A stretch of 64,000 nt of DNA from Mycobacterium sp. (lineage in GTDB: Bacteria; Actinomycetota; Actinomycetes; Mycobacteriales; Mycobacteriaceae): positions 16,521-80,520 of the forward strand of contig JAGYKK010000012.1 of assembly GCA_018401645.1 (NCBI GenBank). The letters run 5' to 3'. The translations under genes and the position numbers were made by a program. Below the pieces are notes generated by a model. That model did no database searches. It was not told the DNA's origin and was given only the letters and a program-made list of their open reading frames with translations. Of the stretch, positions 9,113 to 18,823 are shown piece after piece (position 1 is the stretch's first letter; the number at the start of each line of letters is the position of its first letter).

Positions 9113-10152
9113 CCGACAGCATCTGGGACGTTCGGATCACCGACACGTCACTGCGTGACGGTTCGCACCACAAACGACATCAATTCACCCGCGAGGAGGT
9201 CGGTGCCATCGTCGCCGCCCTCGACGGTGCCGGAGTGCCGGTGATCGAGGTGACCCACGGCGATGGACTGGGCGGTTCGAGCTTCAACTACGGCTTCTCG
9301 AAAACTCCCGAGCAGGAATTGATCAAGGTGGCTGCCGAGACCGCCAGGGAGGCCAAAATCGCCTTCCTGATGCTGCCGGGCGTGGGCACCAAAGAGGACA
9401 TCAAGGAGGCGCAGAACAACGGCGGATCGATCTGCCGGATCGCCACCCACTGCACCGAGGCCGACGTGTCGGTCCAACACTTCGGTTTGGCCCGAGAACT
9501 GGGGTTGGAGACCGTCGGCTTCTTGATGATGAGCCACACGATCCCCCCCGAGAAATTGGCCAAGCAGGCTCGCATCATGGCTGATGCCGGATGTCAGTGC
9601 GTCTACGTGGTGGACTCGGCCGGTGCGTTGGTGCTCAGTGATGTCGCTGATCGGGTCTCGGCCCTGATCGCCGAACTTGGTGATGACGCCGAGGTGGGTT
9701 TCCACGGTCACGAGAATCTCGGACTCGGGGTTGCCAATTCGGTGGAGGCGGTTCGCGCCGGTGCCAAGCAGATCGATGGCAGCGTCCGGCGCTTCGGTGC
9801 GGGCGCGGGCAATGCGCCGGTCGAGGCGCTGATCGCGGTCTTCGACAAGATCGGTGTCAAGACCGGCATCGACTTCTTCGATATCGCCGACGCCGCCGAG
9901 GATGTTGTTGCCCCGGCCATGCCGACCGAATGTCTACTTGATCGAAACGCTCTGATCATGGGGTATTCCGGGGTGTACTCCAGCTTCCTCAAGCACGCGG
10001 TCCGCCAGGGTGAGCGTTACGGGGTGCCCGCACATCAACTGCTGCACCGGGCCGGGCAACGAAAGCTGATCGGCGGCCAGGAGGATCAATTGATCGACAT
10101 CGCCCTAGAGATCCAGCGCGAGCAGGACGCAAAGCCCGAGCTAATGCCTTAG
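9109..10152 (+). CDS. hsaF: 4-hydroxy-2-oxovalerate/oxohexanoate aldolase HsaF
   Basis: DmpG-type class II aldolase producing pyruvate plus propanal in cholesterol degradation. It has 347 residues in a TIM barrel of the HMGL family. The catalytic N-terminal motif is [18 protein letters not shown], and the metal-binding pair lies in [12 protein letters not shown]. The C-terminal DmpG communication region interacts with HsaG. The ATG overlaps the hsaG stop by four bases. The 3' end overlaps the convergent surface-protein gene by four bases. Confidence 0.96.
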   Translation: MTDSIWDVRITDTSLRDGSHHKRHQFTREEVGAIVAALDGAGVPVIEVTHGDGLGGSSFNYGFSKTPEQELIKVAAETAREAKIAFLMLPGVGTKEDIKEAQNNGGSICRIATHCTEADVSVQHFGLARELGLETVGFLMMSHTIPPEKLAKQARIMADAGCQCVYVVDSAGALVLSDVADRVSALIAELGDDAEVGFHGHENLGLGVANSVEAVRAGAKQIDGSVRRFGAGAGNAPVEALIAVFDKIGVKTGIDFFDIADAAEDVVAPAMPTECLLDRNALIMGYSGVYSSFLKHAVRQGERYGVPAHQLLHRAGQRKLIGGQEDQLIDIALEIQREQDAKPELMP

Positions 10153-11981
10153 GCGAGGGAATCGGTCCGGTTGAAGGTCACCGTGTAGGTGGTGTTGGTC
10201 GCCGGGGTGGAGATCTGGTGTTTTTTCGCGCCACCGTCGGACCAGTTGCTGAAGGTCAACTCCGCACCGTTTACGACTTGAGGTGACGGCACGTCCAGTT
10301 CCCGAACCACACCCACGACCGCTTGCTCGGTGTGAACACCGCTGTGCGGGATGCCGTCAATCGTGTACGTCGCCTCCGTCTCGGAGCTAGTGAACGTTAA
10401 AGCGACCAGGTTTGGCTTGATGCTTGTCGATCTGGTGGTCGAGAGGCCGCTGCTGTCGGTGACCGTGACGGCGAACACGTACCACGTGGTGTCCACGTTG
10501 TGGTCGCTGGTCGAGAGCAGGACCGTGCCGGTGGGTCCGATGATGTTGTCCTGATAGGGATGAATGTGGTCCGCGTGATGGAAAATGACGGTCCACCGAT
10601 AAGCGCTGTCAGGCAGTGCCCCGTCCTCTGGATCGGTAGCCGTCGCGCTGAAACTGATGGTGTTGCCCGCGTTGTAGCGGGACTCGTCGACTGGCGTGAG
10701 GATCTGTACGTCCGGTGCGGTGCTGCCTACGATGATCTTCTGGCTGGCGTTGCCGGTCTTCTCACCGTCGCTGACCGTCAGCGTGGCCGTGTAACTGCCA
10801 TTGTTGGTGTAGGTCCAGGTCGGATTGGCCTCGGCTGAGGTTGCGCCGTCGCCGAAGTCCCATGCGTAGCTCAGAGTGGTGCCGGCGTCGGGATCTGTCG
10901 AACCGGCGGAAGAGAACTGCACGGTAAGTGGCGAGAGTCCGTTGGAGGGACTTGCGGTCAGAATCGCCGACGGAGCCCGGTTACCGCCGGATGCGGCGAT
11001 GCGGTACAGCGTCCCTGGGAAAATGTTGAGTTGGTAGAGATTCCCGTCGGGGCCCTGAAGCAACTGAACGGCGGTGCCGGCATCGGTGTCGATGGTCTGC
11101 TCGTCGAGCACAGTTGTGTAGGTCGGATCGAACGTCAGCATCTTCATCCACCGCAGTGTGTAGTCGGAGATGAAGACTTTGTTCTGATACTGCTCTGGCA
11201 GCGAGGTCCCCGAGTAGACCGAGACGGTTGTGATCGAGCCCGCCCGCCCCGGCGGGGGAGTGTGCGGGTACTCATAAACGGGGTTGATGTATCCGCAGTC
11301 GGAGCAACTGCCCTCTGCTGAAGGCCAACCGTAGTTGCCCCCGGCGACAACGTTGTTGAGTTCTTCCCATGCTTGGTCGCCGACATCACCGACCAGCAGT
11401 TCGCCAGTGGGCGTGAAGGTCATCCGGAATGGATTGCGGAACCCATAGGCGTAGATCTCTTTCCGGGCACCGGGGGTGGTGTAGAACGGGTTGTCCTCCG
11501 GGATCGTTCCGTCGGGGTTTATCCGTAAAATCTTGCCGTAGATGGTCGAAAGATCCTGACCGTTGGTGTTGAAGGCGTTATCTCCGAATGCCCAGTACAG
11601 CTTGCCGTCAGGACCGAAAAGCATTGTGTTCCCGTGATGCATCGGCCCTGAGTCCGCTTCGTCGATCAGAACAAATTCCGAAGCGGGGTCCATGACGTCA
11701 TTGGCGAGGGTGAAGCGCGAGAGGCGGTCGTGGTAATCGGTCGTGGTGTACGCGACGTAGAAGTACCCGTTGTCCTCGAAGTGGGGATCCAACTCGACCG
11801 CGCCCAATTCTCGATCAGTGGCGGCGCCGATGACGCCAGCTGTGATCGGCGTGCTCAACTGGGAGGTGTTTTCGAGGATCTTGACTCCCCCGGTCTTCTC
11901 AACGACCAAGATGCGTCCGTCTGGAAGGAATCGGAAATCGGTCGGCTGGTCAAGTCCGCTGGCGATGATCGTCCGGTCCAA
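10149..11981 (-). CDS. PQQ-type sugar dehydrogenase beta-propeller with PKD domain, N terminus interrupted
   Basis: Residues 1 to about 330 are a glucose/sorbosone-dehydrogenase-like beta-propeller ([20 protein letters not shown], then [18 protein letters not shown] and [12 protein letters not shown]). Residues about 332-418 are a PKD domain ([20 protein letters not shown]). The rest is beta-rich, probably two further Ig-like modules. Such mycobacterial proteins are normally exported, but no signal peptide is present at the TTG start at 11981. The same frame continues upstream through TQTSWKCANPTEEVALPAD to a TAG at 12084, and beyond it more plausible coding sequence. The true gene may therefore be longer and broken. 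It replaces the PPE genes found here in M. tuberculosis and is not a sterol enzyme by sequence. Confidence 0.8.
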   Translation of the reverse strand: MDRTIIASGLDQPTDFRFLPDGRILVVEKTGGVKILENTSQLSTPITAGVIGAATDRELGAVELDPHFEDNGYFYVAYTTTDYHDRLSRFTLANDVMDPASEFVLIDEADSGPMHHGNTMLFGPDGKLYWAFGDNAFNTNGQDLSTIYGKILRINPDGTIPEDNPFYTTPGARKEIYAYGFRNPFRMTFTPTGELLVGDVGDQAWEELNNVVAGGNYGWPSAEGSCSDCGYINPVYEYPHTPPPGRAGSITTVSVYSGTSLPEQYQNKVFISDYTLRWMKMLTFDPTYTTVLDEQTIDTDAGTAVQLLQGPDGNLYQLNIFPGTLYRIAASGGNRAPSAILTASPSNGLSPLTVQFSSAGSTDPDAGTTLSYAWDFGDGATSAEANPTWTYTNNGSYTATLTVSDGEKTGNASQKIIVGSTAPDVQILTPVDESRYNAGNTISFSATATDPEDGALPDSAYRWTVIFHHADHIHPYQDNIIGPTGTVLLSTSDHNVDTTWYVFAVTVTDSSGLSTTRSTSIKPNLVALTFTSSETEATYTIDGIPHSGVHTEQAVVGVVRELDVPSPQVVNGAELTFSNWSDGGAKKHQISTPATNTTYTVTFNRTDSLA

Positions 11982-12083
11982 ATCGGCCGGCAGGGCGACC
12001 TCTTCGGTGGGATTGGCACACTTCCACGACGTCTGAGTCGCAATGGTCAGCGGTCGATAGCCAGTTGCGTGAACTCCTTGACG

Positions 12084-12350
12084 CTAAGTCAATGAATAAC
12101 GAAGGTTGATCGCGGGAACCCTGTCGTCCAGCGAACCATGGCCAGTGCCAAGCAACACCGGATTCTCGGCCGGGGGAGCTGGCGCGTCGACTCCAGTCTG
12201 GGTGGCGACAACGCTGCCCACAGCTTGGAGAACCTGTAACACGAGCTTGCACGCGCAGACCTTCACTGATTCGACAGCAGTCGCCGGCCTCTGCGAACGT
12301 GCGGACTGAGCGTTCTGGTCGACATTGCTCGGCGGAGCTGGACCTGTGTC
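12084..12350 (-). pseudogene. Probable N-terminal segment of the PQQ/PKD protein, separated by an in-frame TAG
   Basis: In the same frame as the downstream propeller gene, this stretch reads VLQVLQAVGSVVATQTGVD then APAPPAENPVLLG. It ends at the amber codon 12084-12086. The composition (Ala/Pro/Thr-rich, APPAENPVLL type) resembles N-terminal linkers of exported mycobacterial surface proteins. I see no convincing signal peptide upstream, so decay may reach further. The assignment rests on shared frame and adjacency only. Confidence 0.45.
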
Positions 12351-13122
12351 GCCGTCGCGGGGTGTTCGGCATGGGCAGGCAGTGGCGTGGTGGTGCTGTG
12401 TTCGGCATGGGCGACAGCGAGCGTGGATGGTGCTGTGTTCGGCATGGGCAGGCAGCGGCGTGGTGGTGCTCGCCGCTGACCCGAGCTGCCGAGATTTTCG
12501 CCGATTCCGTTGCGGGTCGGGGGGCGATCACTGCGACCGGAGTGGTTAACGCCGCCCGAGTGGGACGCGATGCGGCGACGCGCCGCGGCGGTGTGGCGAC
12601 CGTCGCCGCGTAAGCCACTGGCTCAGCTCGGACTGACGTTTGCGGGGCCTCGATTGCGGCCTGCCTGTCTGATGCTGTCGCAGCGGCAGGCCTGTTGGCT
12701 CGCGCGGCCCGCGGTGTATGACAGCTTCAGCCCCGCGAATCCAACTGCGCTGTTAGCGGCGTCGCTGCGGGCAGCGAGTCGGACTCGCGCGACGGTGTGT
12801 CGTCTGCTCGGGCCCACCGGCACCAGGCGTGCCCATAACCGCACCGATTCGGTGCCACCGCAGGCGCGCCGACCGTCCGTACTTGGCGCGGCCATTGTCG
12901 GCCCCGCGCCGCTGAAACGAGTCCACGGTTCCCCCTGAAGTGCCTCCGGTGTGCTCTATTCTGGCAGATCGCCCTCCGGAGGCCTATTCCTCCTAAGTTT
13001 CGGCGACGCCGGGCGTGCTCGATGGGCTTTCATGGAATCGGCGGTCGCCATCGGTGCCCGGGCGTAAAGAGTTATCTGTTGGGGTAGCCCGTTCTACCGG
13101 ACGGCCGGTGCACGATAGGTTT
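12351..13122. other. Gene-poor spacer between surface protein and recQ-like helicase
   Basis: No recognisable gene on either strand. The part next to 12351 contains three imperfect 36-37-bp direct repeats. The rest (about 12475-13100) has open frames on both strands without family motifs. It could hold the decayed 5' end of the minus-strand surface-protein gene and the helicase promoter. Confidence 0.5.
12363..12471 (+). repeat. Three tandem imperfect 36-37-bp repeats
   Basis: Units start at 12363, 12399 and 12436, each opening with TGTTCGGCATGGGC and ending near GTGGTGCT. Units 1 and 3 differ by about two bases; unit 2 is more diverged. They lie in the spacer upstream of the interrupted surface-protein gene. 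Confidence 0.8.
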
Positions 13123-15201
13123 ATGAACACTCGCGAACGCGCGCAGGCGATCCTGGAACAACTCGCCGGTGAATCCGCGATCCTCCGCGAGGACCAGTGG
13201 GTCGCCATCGAGGCACTCGTGGTGGCACGCCGTCGGGCACTGGTCGTGCAACGCACCGGATGGGGCAAGTCGGCGGTGTACTTCATCGCCGCCAAGCTGC
13301 TCCGCGAGCAGGGCCGGGGCGCCACCGTGATCGTGTCGCCGCTGCTGGCACTGATGCGCAATCAGGTCGCTGCCGCCCAACGGGCCGGGGTCCGAGCAGC
13401 CACCATCAACTCGGGCAACGTCACCGAGTGGGACGACATCCACCGCCGGGTCGCCGCCGGCGAACTCGATGTGCTGTTGGTGAGTCCGGAGCGGTTGAAC
13501 AACCCGGAGTTTCGTGACAACGTGCTGCCCGCCCTGGCAGCCGACGCGGGGCTTGTTGTGGTCGATGAAGCGCACTGCGTATCCGACTGGGGTCACGACT
13601 TCCGACCCGACTATCGGCGCATTCGCACCCTGGTGGCGGAATTGGGTCCGGACACCCCCGTTCTGGCCACGACGGCGACCGCCAACGACCGAGTTGTCGA
13701 CGATGTCGCCGCGCAGTTGGGCGTGGGTGGAGCCGACACTCTGGTGCTTCGTGGAGGTCTTGATCGTGAGTCACTACATCTGTGTGTCGTCAAGATCCCC
13801 TCGGCGGCTCAACGAGTCGCATGGATTGCCGCCCAACTTGATTCACTTGAGGGTGCAGGCATTATCTATACGCTGACCGTCGCGGGAGCCCGCGATGTCG
13901 CCACACTGCTGCGAGACCTCGGTCACGATGTCGCCGCCTACACCGGCGCGACCGACCCTGGTGAACGGGAACAACTCGAAGCGGACCTGCTCGCCAACAG
14001 GGTCAAGGCATTGGTGGCGACGTCTGCCCTCGGAATGGGATTCGACAAACCCGACCTCGGCTTCGTCATCCACCTCGGTGCGCCGTCGTCTCCGATTTCC
14101 TATTACCAGCAGGTCGGCCGCGCAGGCCGCGCGACTGCCAGTGCCCAGGTCATCCTGCTGCCCGGCGCCGAGGACACCGACATCTGGAGCTACTTCGCCT
14201 CCGTCGCCTTTCCCTCCGAAACGATGGTGCGCAGGGTGATTGACGTCCTGGAGTCCGATCGGCCGCAGTCAACCGCCGCGCTTGAACCGCTAGTCGACCT
14301 TGGCCGCTCGCGGCTGGAGATGGTGCTCAAGGTTCTCGATGTCGACGGTGCCGTCCGGCGAGTGAAAGGTGGTTGGATCTGCACCGGCGAGCCGTGGCTC
14401 TACGATGAGCCTCGTTATCGCAAGCTCGACGAAGCCCGCCGCCGCGAGCAACAGGCGATGCTCGAATACCAGGTGACCGGCGAATGCCGGATGAATTTCC
14501 TGCGTGCGCAATTGGACGACCCTGAACTTCGTGACGGCGCGGCCTGTGGCCGTTGCGATAACTGCGCCGGTACCCGTTACACCGCGGCGGTCGATTCCGC
14601 GGCCGTCGACGCGGCGCGGGACCGCCTGCAGCGGCCCGGACTCGATATCAGCCCCCGGTTGCAGTGGCCAACCGGCATGGCCAAAGTCGGCATTGAACTC
14701 AGCGGTCGGATCATTGACGGACCTGCCACCGGGCGGGTCATCGGGCGGCTCACTGATCTGGGTTGGGGAGTTCGGTTACGTCGGCTTCTCGAGGCACCGG
14801 ACGAACCCGTCCCCGCCGACGTGCTGGCCGCCACCGTCGCCGTGCTTGCAGCCTGGTCGTGGGAAACGCGGCCGGTGGCAGTGATGGGCCTGGACTCGAG
14901 CACCCACCCGGTGCTGATCGGTTCACTGGTCGAGGGACTCGCCGCGGTGGGACGGCTGAGAAACCTGGGTACGTTGCGTTATCGCGGCGATCGACGACCG
15001 GTGACGGCGGCGAACTCCGCCTATCGCGTCTTGGCGCTCCACGCCTCCTGGGTCGAACCAGACCTCGACGGCGTCGTCGGCCCGATCCTGTTGGTCGATG
15101 ATGAAACCGACACCGGTTGGACCTTCACGATGGCCGCGAGGGTGCTGCGCCGCGCCGGTGCGGAGGCGGTACTGCCATTCGCCCTCGCCAGTGTGAACTG
15201 A
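13123..15201 (+). CDS. RecQ-family ATP-dependent DNA helicase with PRTase-like C terminus
   Basis: A 692-residue superfamily 2 helicase. Motif I reads QRTGWGKSAVYF, motif II DEAHCVSDWGHDFRPDYR, motif III ATTATA, and motif VI QQVGRAGRA. A RecQ-type zinc site is formed by the Cys in GECRMNF plus CGRCDNC. The C terminus lacks an obvious HRDC domain. It ends in a phosphoribosyltransferase-like stretch, GPILLVDDETDTGWTFTMAA, close to the PRPP-loop pattern. I chose the ATG at 13123 because the sequence upstream has no family similarity. It should unwind DNA in recombination or repair. It stands between sterol operons but shows no functional link with them. Confidence 0.88.
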   Translation: MNTRERAQAILEQLAGESAILREDQWVAIEALVVARRRALVVQRTGWGKSAVYFIAAKLLREQGRGATVIVSPLLALMRNQVAAAQRAGVRAATINSGNVTEWDDIHRRVAAGELDVLLVSPERLNNPEFRDNVLPALAADAGLVVVDEAHCVSDWGHDFRPDYRRIRTLVAELGPDTPVLATTATANDRVVDDVAAQLGVGGADTLVLRGGLDRESLHLCVVKIPSAAQRVAWIAAQLDSLEGAGIIYTLTVAGARDVATLLRDLGHDVAAYTGATDPGEREQLEADLLANRVKALVATSALGMGFDKPDLGFVIHLGAPSSPISYYQQVGRAGRATASAQVILLPGAEDTDIWSYFASVAFPSETMVRRVIDVLESDRPQSTAALEPLVDLGRSRLEMVLKVLDVDGAVRRVKGGWICTGEPWLYDEPRYRKLDEARRREQQAMLEYQVTGECRMNFLRAQLDDPELRDGAACGRCDNCAGTRYTAAVDSAAVDAARDRLQRPGLDISPRLQWPTGMAKVGIELSGRIIDGPATGRVIGRLTDLGWGVRLRRLLEAPDEPVPADVLAATVAVLAAWSWETRPVAVMGLDSSTHPVLIGSLVEGLAAVGRLRNLGTLRYRGDRRPVTAANSAYRVLALHASWVEPDLDGVVGPILLVDDETDTGWTFTMAARVLRRAGAEAVLPFALASVN

Positions 15202-15237
15202 GGGCTGCGGCGTCGCGACCTGTGGTTGACTCGGCAC

Positions 15238-15251
15238 TAGAACACGTTCTA
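15238..15251. promoter_or_regulatory. KstR operator upstream of the DUF1214 operon
   Basis: TAGAACACGTTCTA is a perfect palindromic KstR site. It lies 49 bases before the ATG at 15301 and should control the DUF1214-SDR-sulfotransferase operon. Confidence 0.92.
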
Positions 15252-15300
15252 GATTCTGTGCAATCCACCGGTGCGGTCCGGTATTGAGACGCGGAGGCCC

Positions 15301-16428
15301 ATGTACGCGCAGCCCTTGCTGGATGCCATCGTCGAAGCCGAACGACTGGTCCGCGAGGCTCCGCACATCGAAACCGAAGCCGATCTGCTGGAGGGTCTGC
15401 AGTACCTGGCCGGTGGGATAGCGGCCTGCACCCACCTGGCCTTCGACTACGACCGCGACCACCCATTCCTGCAGTCCGGCACCGGGCCGTTCACCAAGAT
15501 GGGGCTGGACAACCCGGACACCCTCTACTTCGGAACACGGGTCCAGGCCGGTCGGGAATATCTAGTCACCGGAACTCGTGGGACCACCACCGATCTGAGC
15601 TTCCAACTGCTCGGCGGTGAGTACACCGATGACAATGTGCCCGACAGCGAGACGGCGTTTGACGACCGAAAGCTAGACATCGCCGCCGACGGTAGCTTCC
15701 AGTGGCGCTTCACGCCCGCGGCGAACGCCCAGTTGGTGATCCGAGAGGTCTACAACGATTGGTCGGCGCGGCGCGGAATGGTGGCGATTGCGCGGGCTGA
15801 CACCGCCGGGACAGCGCCGGCGCCGCTGAGCAACGAGTTGATCGAGAAGCGATTCGCGGTAGCCGGTAAGCAACTGGTTCAGCGGATCAAGACCTGGCTA
15901 CAGTTCCCGCAGTGGTTTTACATGAACATCCCGGTCAACACGATGGTGGCACCACGGTTGACCCCCGGCGGGTTGGCAACCCAGTACTCCTCGGCGGGCC
16001 ATTTCGAACTGTCTCCAGAAGAGGCGCTGGTCATTACGCTGCCGGTCACAGATGCTCCCTACCTAGGCTTCCAACTGGGGAGTCTCTGGTACATCTCGCT
16101 GGACTACATCAACCACCAGACCTCTCTGAACGGAACGCAGGCCCAGGCGGACCTGGACGACAAAATCCGTATCGTCGTCGCCGACCGCGACCCGGGTGTG
16201 ACGAACTGGGTGGAGACCCTCGGGCACCGCAAGGGATTTCTGCAGTTCAGATGGCAACGGGTTTCCCGACAGCTCACCGAACTCGATGGTCCGACCGTCG
16301 AACTCGTCGACTTCGATGCGGTCAAATCCCGACTGCCGTACCACGAGAGCAATCGGATTTCCACAGAGGACTGGCGGGCGCGGATTGCGCTGCGCCAGAA
16401 ACAGGTTGGCGACAGGATGGTGGTGTAA
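15301..16428 (+). CDS. DUF1214-domain protein (Rv3531c type)
   Basis: A protein of 375 residues from the ATG at 15301, preceded by GGAGG; this equals the length I recall for Rv3531c. It carries a DUF1214-type C-terminal half, with segments such as LPVTDAPYLGFQLGSLWYIS. The exact reaction is unknown to me. Under a KstR operator and co-transcribed with an SDR and a sulfotransferase-like gene, it probably acts in the sterol regulon. No signal peptide or membrane segment is apparent. Confidence 0.85.
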   Translation: MYAQPLLDAIVEAERLVREAPHIETEADLLEGLQYLAGGIAACTHLAFDYDRDHPFLQSGTGPFTKMGLDNPDTLYFGTRVQAGREYLVTGTRGTTTDLSFQLLGGEYTDDNVPDSETAFDDRKLDIAADGSFQWRFTPAANAQLVIREVYNDWSARRGMVAIARADTAGTAPAPLSNELIEKRFAVAGKQLVQRIKTWLQFPQWFYMNIPVNTMVAPRLTPGGLATQYSSAGHFELSPEEALVITLPVTDAPYLGFQLGSLWYISLDYINHQTSLNGTQAQADLDDKIRIVVADRDPGVTNWVETLGHRKGFLQFRWQRVSRQLTELDGPTVELVDFDAVKSRLPYHESNRISTEDWRARIALRQKQVGDRMVV

Positions 16429-16431
16429 GGC

Positions 16432-17214
16432 ATGGTCGGGATGCTGGAGAACAAGGTCGTCGTGATCAGCGGCGTGGGCCCGGCACTGGGAACCACGCTG
16501 GCGCGAAGGTTCGCTGAAGGCGGAGCCGACCTGGTGCTGGCGGCCCGCACCGCCGACCGGTTGGCCGAGGTTGCCGAACAGGTGACAGGTCTGGGCCGAC
16601 GGGCACTGGCGGTCACCACCGACATCACCGACGACGCACAGGTCGATAACCTCGTTGACCGCAGCCTCGAGGAATACGGAAAGATCGACGTCCTGGTCAA
16701 CAATGCCTTCCGGGTCCCGTCGATGAAACCCCTGGCCGACACCACGTTTCAGCACATCCGTGATGCGATCGAACTGACGGTGCTCGGAGCGCTGCGGCTC
16801 ACGCAGGGTTTCACCCCGGCCCTGGCCGAATCCAAGGGTTCGGTGGTCAACGTCAACTCGATGGTGATCCGGCATGCCCAGCCCAAGTACGGCGCCTACA
16901 AGATGGCCAAGGCGGCACTGCTTGCCATGTCGCAGTCACTGGCCACCGAATTGGGTACGCAGGGAATCCGGGTGAACTCCGTTGCGCCGGGTTATATCTG
17001 GGGTGGAACGCTGAAGAGCTACTTCGCTCATCAGGCCGGCAAGTTCGGGACCACGGTGGACGAAATTTATGCGGCGGCCGCCGCGGCGTCCGACCTCAAG
17101 CGGTTGCCGACGGAGGACGAAGTGGCTTCTGCCATTCTTTTCATGGCCAGCGATCTTTCCAGTGGCATTACCGGGGCGACCCTGGATGTGAACTGCGGGG
17201 AGTTCAAACACTGA
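16432..17214 (+). CDS. Short-chain dehydrogenase/reductase (Rv3530c type)
   Basis: NAD(P)-dependent oxidoreductase of 260 residues with a classical SDR fold. The cofactor loop is degenerate: SGVGPALGTTLARRF instead of the TGxxxGxG pattern. The active site shows VNSM followed by YGAYKMAKAAL (Tyr-x-x-x-Lys). NNAFRVP occupies the usual NNAG position. It lies three bases after the DUF1214 gene and its stop overlaps the sulfotransferase start by one base. KstR control suggests a steroid or side-chain alcohol substrate, which the sequence does not define. Confidence 0.88.
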   Translation: MVGMLENKVVVISGVGPALGTTLARRFAEGGADLVLAARTADRLAEVAEQVTGLGRRALAVTTDITDDAQVDNLVDRSLEEYGKIDVLVNNAFRVPSMKPLADTTFQHIRDAIELTVLGALRLTQGFTPALAESKGSVVNVNSMVIRHAQPKYGAYKMAKAALLAMSQSLATELGTQGIRVNSVAPGYIWGGTLKSYFAHQAGKFGTTVDEIYAAAAAASDLKRLPTEDEVASAILFMASDLSSGITGATLDVNCGEFKH

Positions 17215-18359
17215 TGGCGGCTCGTACCGATGTGGGGACCGTTGAGGATCTGAAGGCCTCGGCGGTGAAAGCCGTTGGCCTCGATGACTTCGGCAGCGAT
17301 GAGGACAACTACCTCGAGGCGCTTTCGGTATTGCTGGAGTCATATCGCCGTGATGCCGACTTCACTGAGTTGGGCAGCAAGATGTCCCGCTTTTTCCTGC
17401 GAAACGCGTTGGTGGCGCGGCTTCTTAGCGAGGCGTCCTGGAAGCAGTACCCCGCGCATTCCGATGTGCCGATCACCGCGCCGATCTTCGTGACCGGGCT
17501 TCCGCGCACCGGAACCACGGCACTGCACCGCCTGCTATGCGGGGACCCCCGCCACCAGGGCCTCGAGTTGTGGCTCGCCGAGTTTCCCCAACCTCGTCCG
17601 CCACGCGAGACCTGGCCCCACAACCCGGTCTTCGCACAGTTGGCATCCCGATTCGCCAAGGCGCACGAGGAGAACCCGGACTACACCGGCTTGCACTACA
17701 TGACCGCCGATGAGGTGGAGGAATGCTGGCAGTTGCTACGTCAGTCGGTGCACTCGGTGTCTTACGAGACGCTGGCCCATGTTCCTACCTACGCGCACTG
17801 GCTGGCCGGACAGGACTGGGTTAGGCCCTACCAACGGCACCGCAAAAATCTGCAATTGATAGGTCTCAACGATCCCGAGAAGCGCTGGGTGCTTAAGAAT
17901 CCCAGTCACCTGATCGCACTCGAAGCGGTGTTTGCCACCTACCCCGACGCGTTGGTGATCCAGTGTCATCGTCCGGCGGAGACGATCATGGCGTCGATGT
18001 GTTCGTTGTCGCAACACACCACGGACGGGTGGTCCAACAGCTTCGTCGGTGCGACGATCGGTGCTGACTCCCTCGACACGTGGTCACGTGGGCTGGAGAC
18101 CTTCAACGCCGTGCGGGCCAAGCAGAACCCGGCCCAGTTCTGTGATGTCGACTATTTCGCTCTCATCAAGGAGCCGCTGCGGACCGTCGAGGGGATTTAC
18201 TCGCACTTCGGCATCGAGTTCACCGACCAGGCCCGCACGGCCATCGCCCACACCGATGCCGAGAGCAAGAAGGGTCCACGGGCCCCGAAGCACACCTACT
18301 CCCTTGCCGACTACGGGTTGACCGAGGATCAGGTCAGGGAACGTTTTCGCGGACTGTAG
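17214..18359 (+). CDS. Sulfotransferase-family protein (Rv3529c type)
   Basis: A 381-residue P-loop protein with the PAPS-binding loop FVTGLPRTGTTALHRLL near residues 84-100. The second family element is the region ALVIQCHRPAETIMASMCSL. The natural acceptor is not known. Some proteins of this large mycobacterial family may not transfer sulfate at all. It is the last gene of the KstR-controlled trio and overlaps the SDR by one base. It ends five bases before the convergent Rv3527-type gene. Confidence 0.85.
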   Translation: MAARTDVGTVEDLKASAVKAVGLDDFGSDEDNYLEALSVLLESYRRDADFTELGSKMSRFFLRNALVARLLSEASWKQYPAHSDVPITAPIFVTGLPRTGTTALHRLLCGDPRHQGLELWLAEFPQPRPPRETWPHNPVFAQLASRFAKAHEENPDYTGLHYMTADEVEECWQLLRQSVHSVSYETLAHVPTYAHWLAGQDWVRPYQRHRKNLQLIGLNDPEKRWVLKNPSHLIALEAVFATYPDALVIQCHRPAETIMASMCSLSQHTTDGWSNSFVGATIGADSLDTWSRGLETFNAVRAKQNPAQFCDVDYFALIKEPLRTVEGIYSHFGIEFTDQARTAIAHTDAESKKGPRAPKHTYSLADYGLTEDQVRERFRGL

Positions 18360-18364
18360 CCGTC

Positions 18365-18823
18365 TCAGCCGTCGCCGGGTGCCGGCGCGCTTGAGTACTC
18401 CTCGAGGCAGCCTTCGGCGACCGCGTGCAAGATGCTGTCGGAAAGTTTCGGGCAAGACCTCGCCCGCGCACTGGAGCCACCGGAGGCGCGGATCTCGGTG
18501 AAGTAGGCGCAGCGGTCTTGGGACTCAGTATTCCACTGCACCGCGGTGTGCGGAGCGCCAAGCTTCTTGACCCGCACCGAGGCGTGGCAGAAACGGCAGT
18601 CGACCTCGGCCAGCCCGGAGTTGAGATACCGCTCGCGGTCGCGTCGGGTGGCCTCGTGGACGGCCGCCGCGCGCTGCGGGTCATTCGCGAAGTCCGGAGC
18701 CTTGGCCCATGTCGTGACGTCATTGTCGTCGCCGGGGTGGGGATGTTCGTCGTCGTGGGCCCCGTGCAGTAGCAGCATCGAACGCGCGATCTGGTCGGCG
18801 TCGGGCGGATGCTGTGGGGTCAT
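18365..18823 (-). CDS. Conserved hypothetical protein downstream of kshA (Rv3527 type)
   Basis: A 152-residue soluble protein of unknown function. It contains a CRFCHASVRVKKLG segment and further cysteines (DRCAYF, SCPKL) that could form a metal site. Its ATG overlaps the kshA stop by four bases, so it is translated with KshA. The partnership is conserved with M. tuberculosis as I recall it. An accessory role in Rieske-enzyme function or assembly is inference only. Confidence 0.8.
   Translation of the reverse strand: MTPQHPPDADQIARSMLLLHGAHDDEHPHPGDDNDVTTWAKAPDFANDPQRAAAVHEATRRDRERYLNSGLAEVDCRFCHASVRVKKLGAPHTAVQWNTESQDRCAYFTEIRASGGSSARARSCPKLSDSILHAVAEGCLEEYSSAPAPGDG

Noticed and set aside
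12510..12938. A 142-codon plus-strand open frame between the surface protein and the helicase
   Set aside because: High Arg/Ala content, no motif, and the opposite strand is equally open; it looks like chance openness in GC-rich DNA.
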